Of a stretch of 64,000 nt of DNA, positions 62,509 to 64,000 are shown one piece after another (position 1 is the stretch's first letter; each line of letters begins with the position of its first letter). Below the pieces are notes generated by a model that saw only the letters and a program-made list of their open reading frames with translations, made no database searches and was not told the DNA's origin. A program made the translations under genes and the position numbers. The DNA is taken from contig MKTY01000020.1 in NCBI GenBank assembly GCA_001898485.1, positions 372,001 to 436,000 of the forward strand, read 5' to 3'. The stretch comes from Sphingobacteriales bacterium 46-32 (GTDB lineage: Bacteria > Bacteroidota > Bacteroidia > Chitinophagales > Chitinophagaceae).

Positions 62509-64000
62509 CATAAGGACTGATAAAAATGCCGGGCTTCTTCCATCGCATGACCGCATATGCGCTTCAACTCAGCAATAAGGTGGCCAAATGAAGAAGGATC
62601 CTGTTGTTGATGTTCCAGTTCATCCAGAATGGGGCTTAGCACAGGGAGTAATCCCATTACAGAGACACTGGTACGCATATTATGCGCCAGCTTACCAAGC
62701 AATGTATACTGTTGGCGGGCCAGGGCCTCTTCCAACTCGTCAAGAGCCGCCGGCATTATTTCCAGGAATTGTCCGGTCACAGCTTTTTCATAGTCTGTAT
62801 TACCAAGGCTCACTTCACGCATATAGTCAAGCTGGATAGTCTCATAGTTTTCTGCTGCAACGGGGAAAGAACGGGGAGAAAAATGAGCATCCACAGAGCC
62901 CTGTTTGCCGAACTTTGTCAGCAACTGATAAAGCTGACCTTCCCGAACGGGTTTTGACAGGTATTCGTTCATACCGAAACTGATACATTTTTCACGCTCG
63001 CCGGGCATAGCATGTGCAGTCATCGCAATTATAGGTATGTCTGACTTCAGCACATGGCGTATCTCCTGGCTGGCTGTATAGCCATCCATTACCGGCATTT
63101 GTATATCCATTAATACCACATGAAAATGATGGGCCCGCAGCTGTTCTATACAATCCTGACCATTATAGGCAAAAGAACAGGTGGCCCCCCAACGATCGAG
63201 CAGGTGCCTGATGAGTGATTGATTGATTTCATTGTCTTCTGCCACCAGTATTTCCATACCCTGCAGCGAGCCGGCTGCTGGCTGATTCTGCAGCTGATCG
63301 GTTTGTTGTACATCATTGTCTTTTGCAACACCAAAAGGAATTACCAACGAAAACTGTGTGCCCTGGCCTGGCCGGCTTTCTACCGTAATGCTACCCTGCA
63401 GCAGAGTTACCAGATCTTTTACAATGCTTAATCCCAGTCCTGTTCCGCCATATTTGCGGGTTACTGAATCTTCTGCCTGCTGAAACCGTTCAAAAATGCG
63501 GTCGAGCTGGTCTGATTCAATACCGATACCGCTATCGGCAACACTAATAGCCAATAGCAATTGTCTGTCACGCCAGCCCTGCTGGGAAACATGAATATGA
63601 ATGTATCCTTTCTGTGTGAATTTGATTGCGTTATTTACCAGGTTGACCAGTATTTGAGTAAGACGCATGGGATCCCCTTCCAGTATATCAGGCAAAAGCG
63701 GATCTGTTTCGGAGGTCAGCTGCAGTTCTTTTTCCGCCACCCGGGTGGCAAACATGGTCTCTACAGCATGCAGCAGGTTGCGCAGGCTGAAGGGAGCCGT
63801 CTCCAGCCGTATCATACCGGCTTCTATTTTGGAAAGGTCGAGTATATCGTTGACAATTGCCAGCAGATTCTCGCCAGATTGCTCAATGGTTTGCAGATAG
63901 TGGCTCGACTCTTCATCCATTTTTTTGTGACGGAGCAGATTGGTGAAGCCAAGGATAGCATTGAGCGGCGTACGTATTTCATGACTCATATTGGCCAGGA
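62508..64000 (-). CDS. Hybrid histidine kinase (HisKA-HATPase-REC-Hpt), N-terminal part outside window
   Basis: The frame is open to the right edge; the first visible codons read LANMSHEIRTPLN, the middle of an H-box, so the sensor part lies beyond 64000. Seen in order: HisKA with the phosphorylated His, HATPase (VNNAIKFT, VADSGIGIE, RKYGGTGLGLSI), a receiver domain (FHVVLMDIQMPVMDGY with acceptor Asp, SKPVREGQ) and a C-terminal Hpt-like domain (KLAHNMRTSVSVMG with His). A full phosphorelay in one protein, anchored in the inner membrane if the missing part is typical. Target unknown. Confidence 0.9.
   Translation of the reverse strand, partial: LANMSHEIRTPLNAILGFTNLLRHKKMDEESSHYLQTIEQSGENLLAIVNDILDLSKIEAGMIRLETAPFSLRNLLHAVETMFATRVAEKELQLTSETDPLLPDILEGDPMRLTQILVNLVNNAIKFTQKGYIHIHVSQQGWRDRQLLLAISVADSGIGIESDQLDRIFERFQQAEDSVTRKYGGTGLGLSIVKDLVTLLQGSITVESRPGQGTQFSLVIPFGVAKDNDVQQTDQLQNQPAAGSLQGMEILVAEDNEINQSLIRHLLDRWGATCSFAYNGQDCIEQLRAHHFHVVLMDIQMPVMDGYTASQEIRHVLKSDIPIIAMTAHAMPGEREKCISFGMNEYLSKPVREGQLYQLLTKFGKQGSVDAHFSPRSFPVAAENYETIQLDYMREVSLGNTDYEKAVTGQFLEIMPAALDELEEALARQQYTLLGKLAHNMRTSVSVMGLLPVLSPILDELEHQQQDPSSFGHLIAELKRICGHAMEEARHFYQSL

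Noticed and set aside
1-64000. CRISPR arrays, tRNA or rRNA genes, integrases
   Set aside because: No evenly spaced repeat-spacer pattern, cloverleaf or rRNA-like stretch, and no recombinase motifs were found by eye on either strand; a tRNA scan was not possible here.

Overview
The window looks like a Bacteroidota chromosome segment, most likely from a Chitinophagaceae-like soil or plant-associated bacterium. Evidence is inferred from gene content: two SusC/SusD pairs, many exported carbohydrate-active enzymes, FG-GAP/ASPIC lipoproteins, and promoters of the Bacteroidota -33 TTTG / -7 TAnnTTTG type. No rRNA, tRNA, CRISPR array or transposase was found.

Region 1 (1-21942) is a pectin utilisation locus. 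SusC, SusD, a beta-helix lipoprotein, a PL1 pectate lyase, a CE12 acetylesterase, a CE8 pectinesterase and a small NTF2-like protein run leftward as one operon. A second leftward operon follows: GH28, GH105, a divergent CE8, then tagaturonate reductase, altronate dehydratase, uronate isomerase and KduD. Together they would de-esterify and cut homogalacturonan outside the cytoplasm, import the oligomers, and turn galacturonate and unsaturated uronate into 2-keto-3-deoxygluconate. A LacI-type regulator is divergent from SusC. An 18-bp operator-like element, with a 12-bp conserved flank, sits at the same distance from predicted promoters in front of both operons.

Region 2 (21979-25174) is a small accessory patch: an AbiEi/AbiEii-type toxin-antitoxin pair with a palindrome at its predicted transcription start, a DinB-family protein, and a small ArsR regulator with a long palindrome upstream.

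Region 3 (25231-48272) looks like a mannose or N-glycan-type glycan regulon. A GntR regulator leads a rightward set: cupin phosphoglucose isomerase, ROK kinase, a fused class I mannose-6-phosphate isomerase, a cupin, an MFS sugar porter, a malectin-like plus six-hairpin protein of unknown activity, a Tat-exported glycosylasparaginase, CutC and a membrane-anchored GyrI-like protein. Facing it leftward are SusC, SusD and two very large FG-GAP/ASPIC lipoproteins. The same tandem TACCAGT element, spaced by one helical turn, lies about 60 bp before the first gene of each arm. This ties the two arms into one predicted regulon.

Region 4 (48367-64000) is mixed: a TIM-barrel sugar isomerase/epimerase, a GH78 alpha-L-rhamnosidase, a Ca2+-type P-type ATPase, an alpha/beta hydrolase, and a signalling block. 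The block has a TPR histidine kinase with a sigma-54 response regulator, a GAF sigma-54 activator, an AraC regulator behind a sigma-54-like promoter, and a partial hybrid histidine kinase. Short arrays with a 9-bp period sit at several convergent gene ends.
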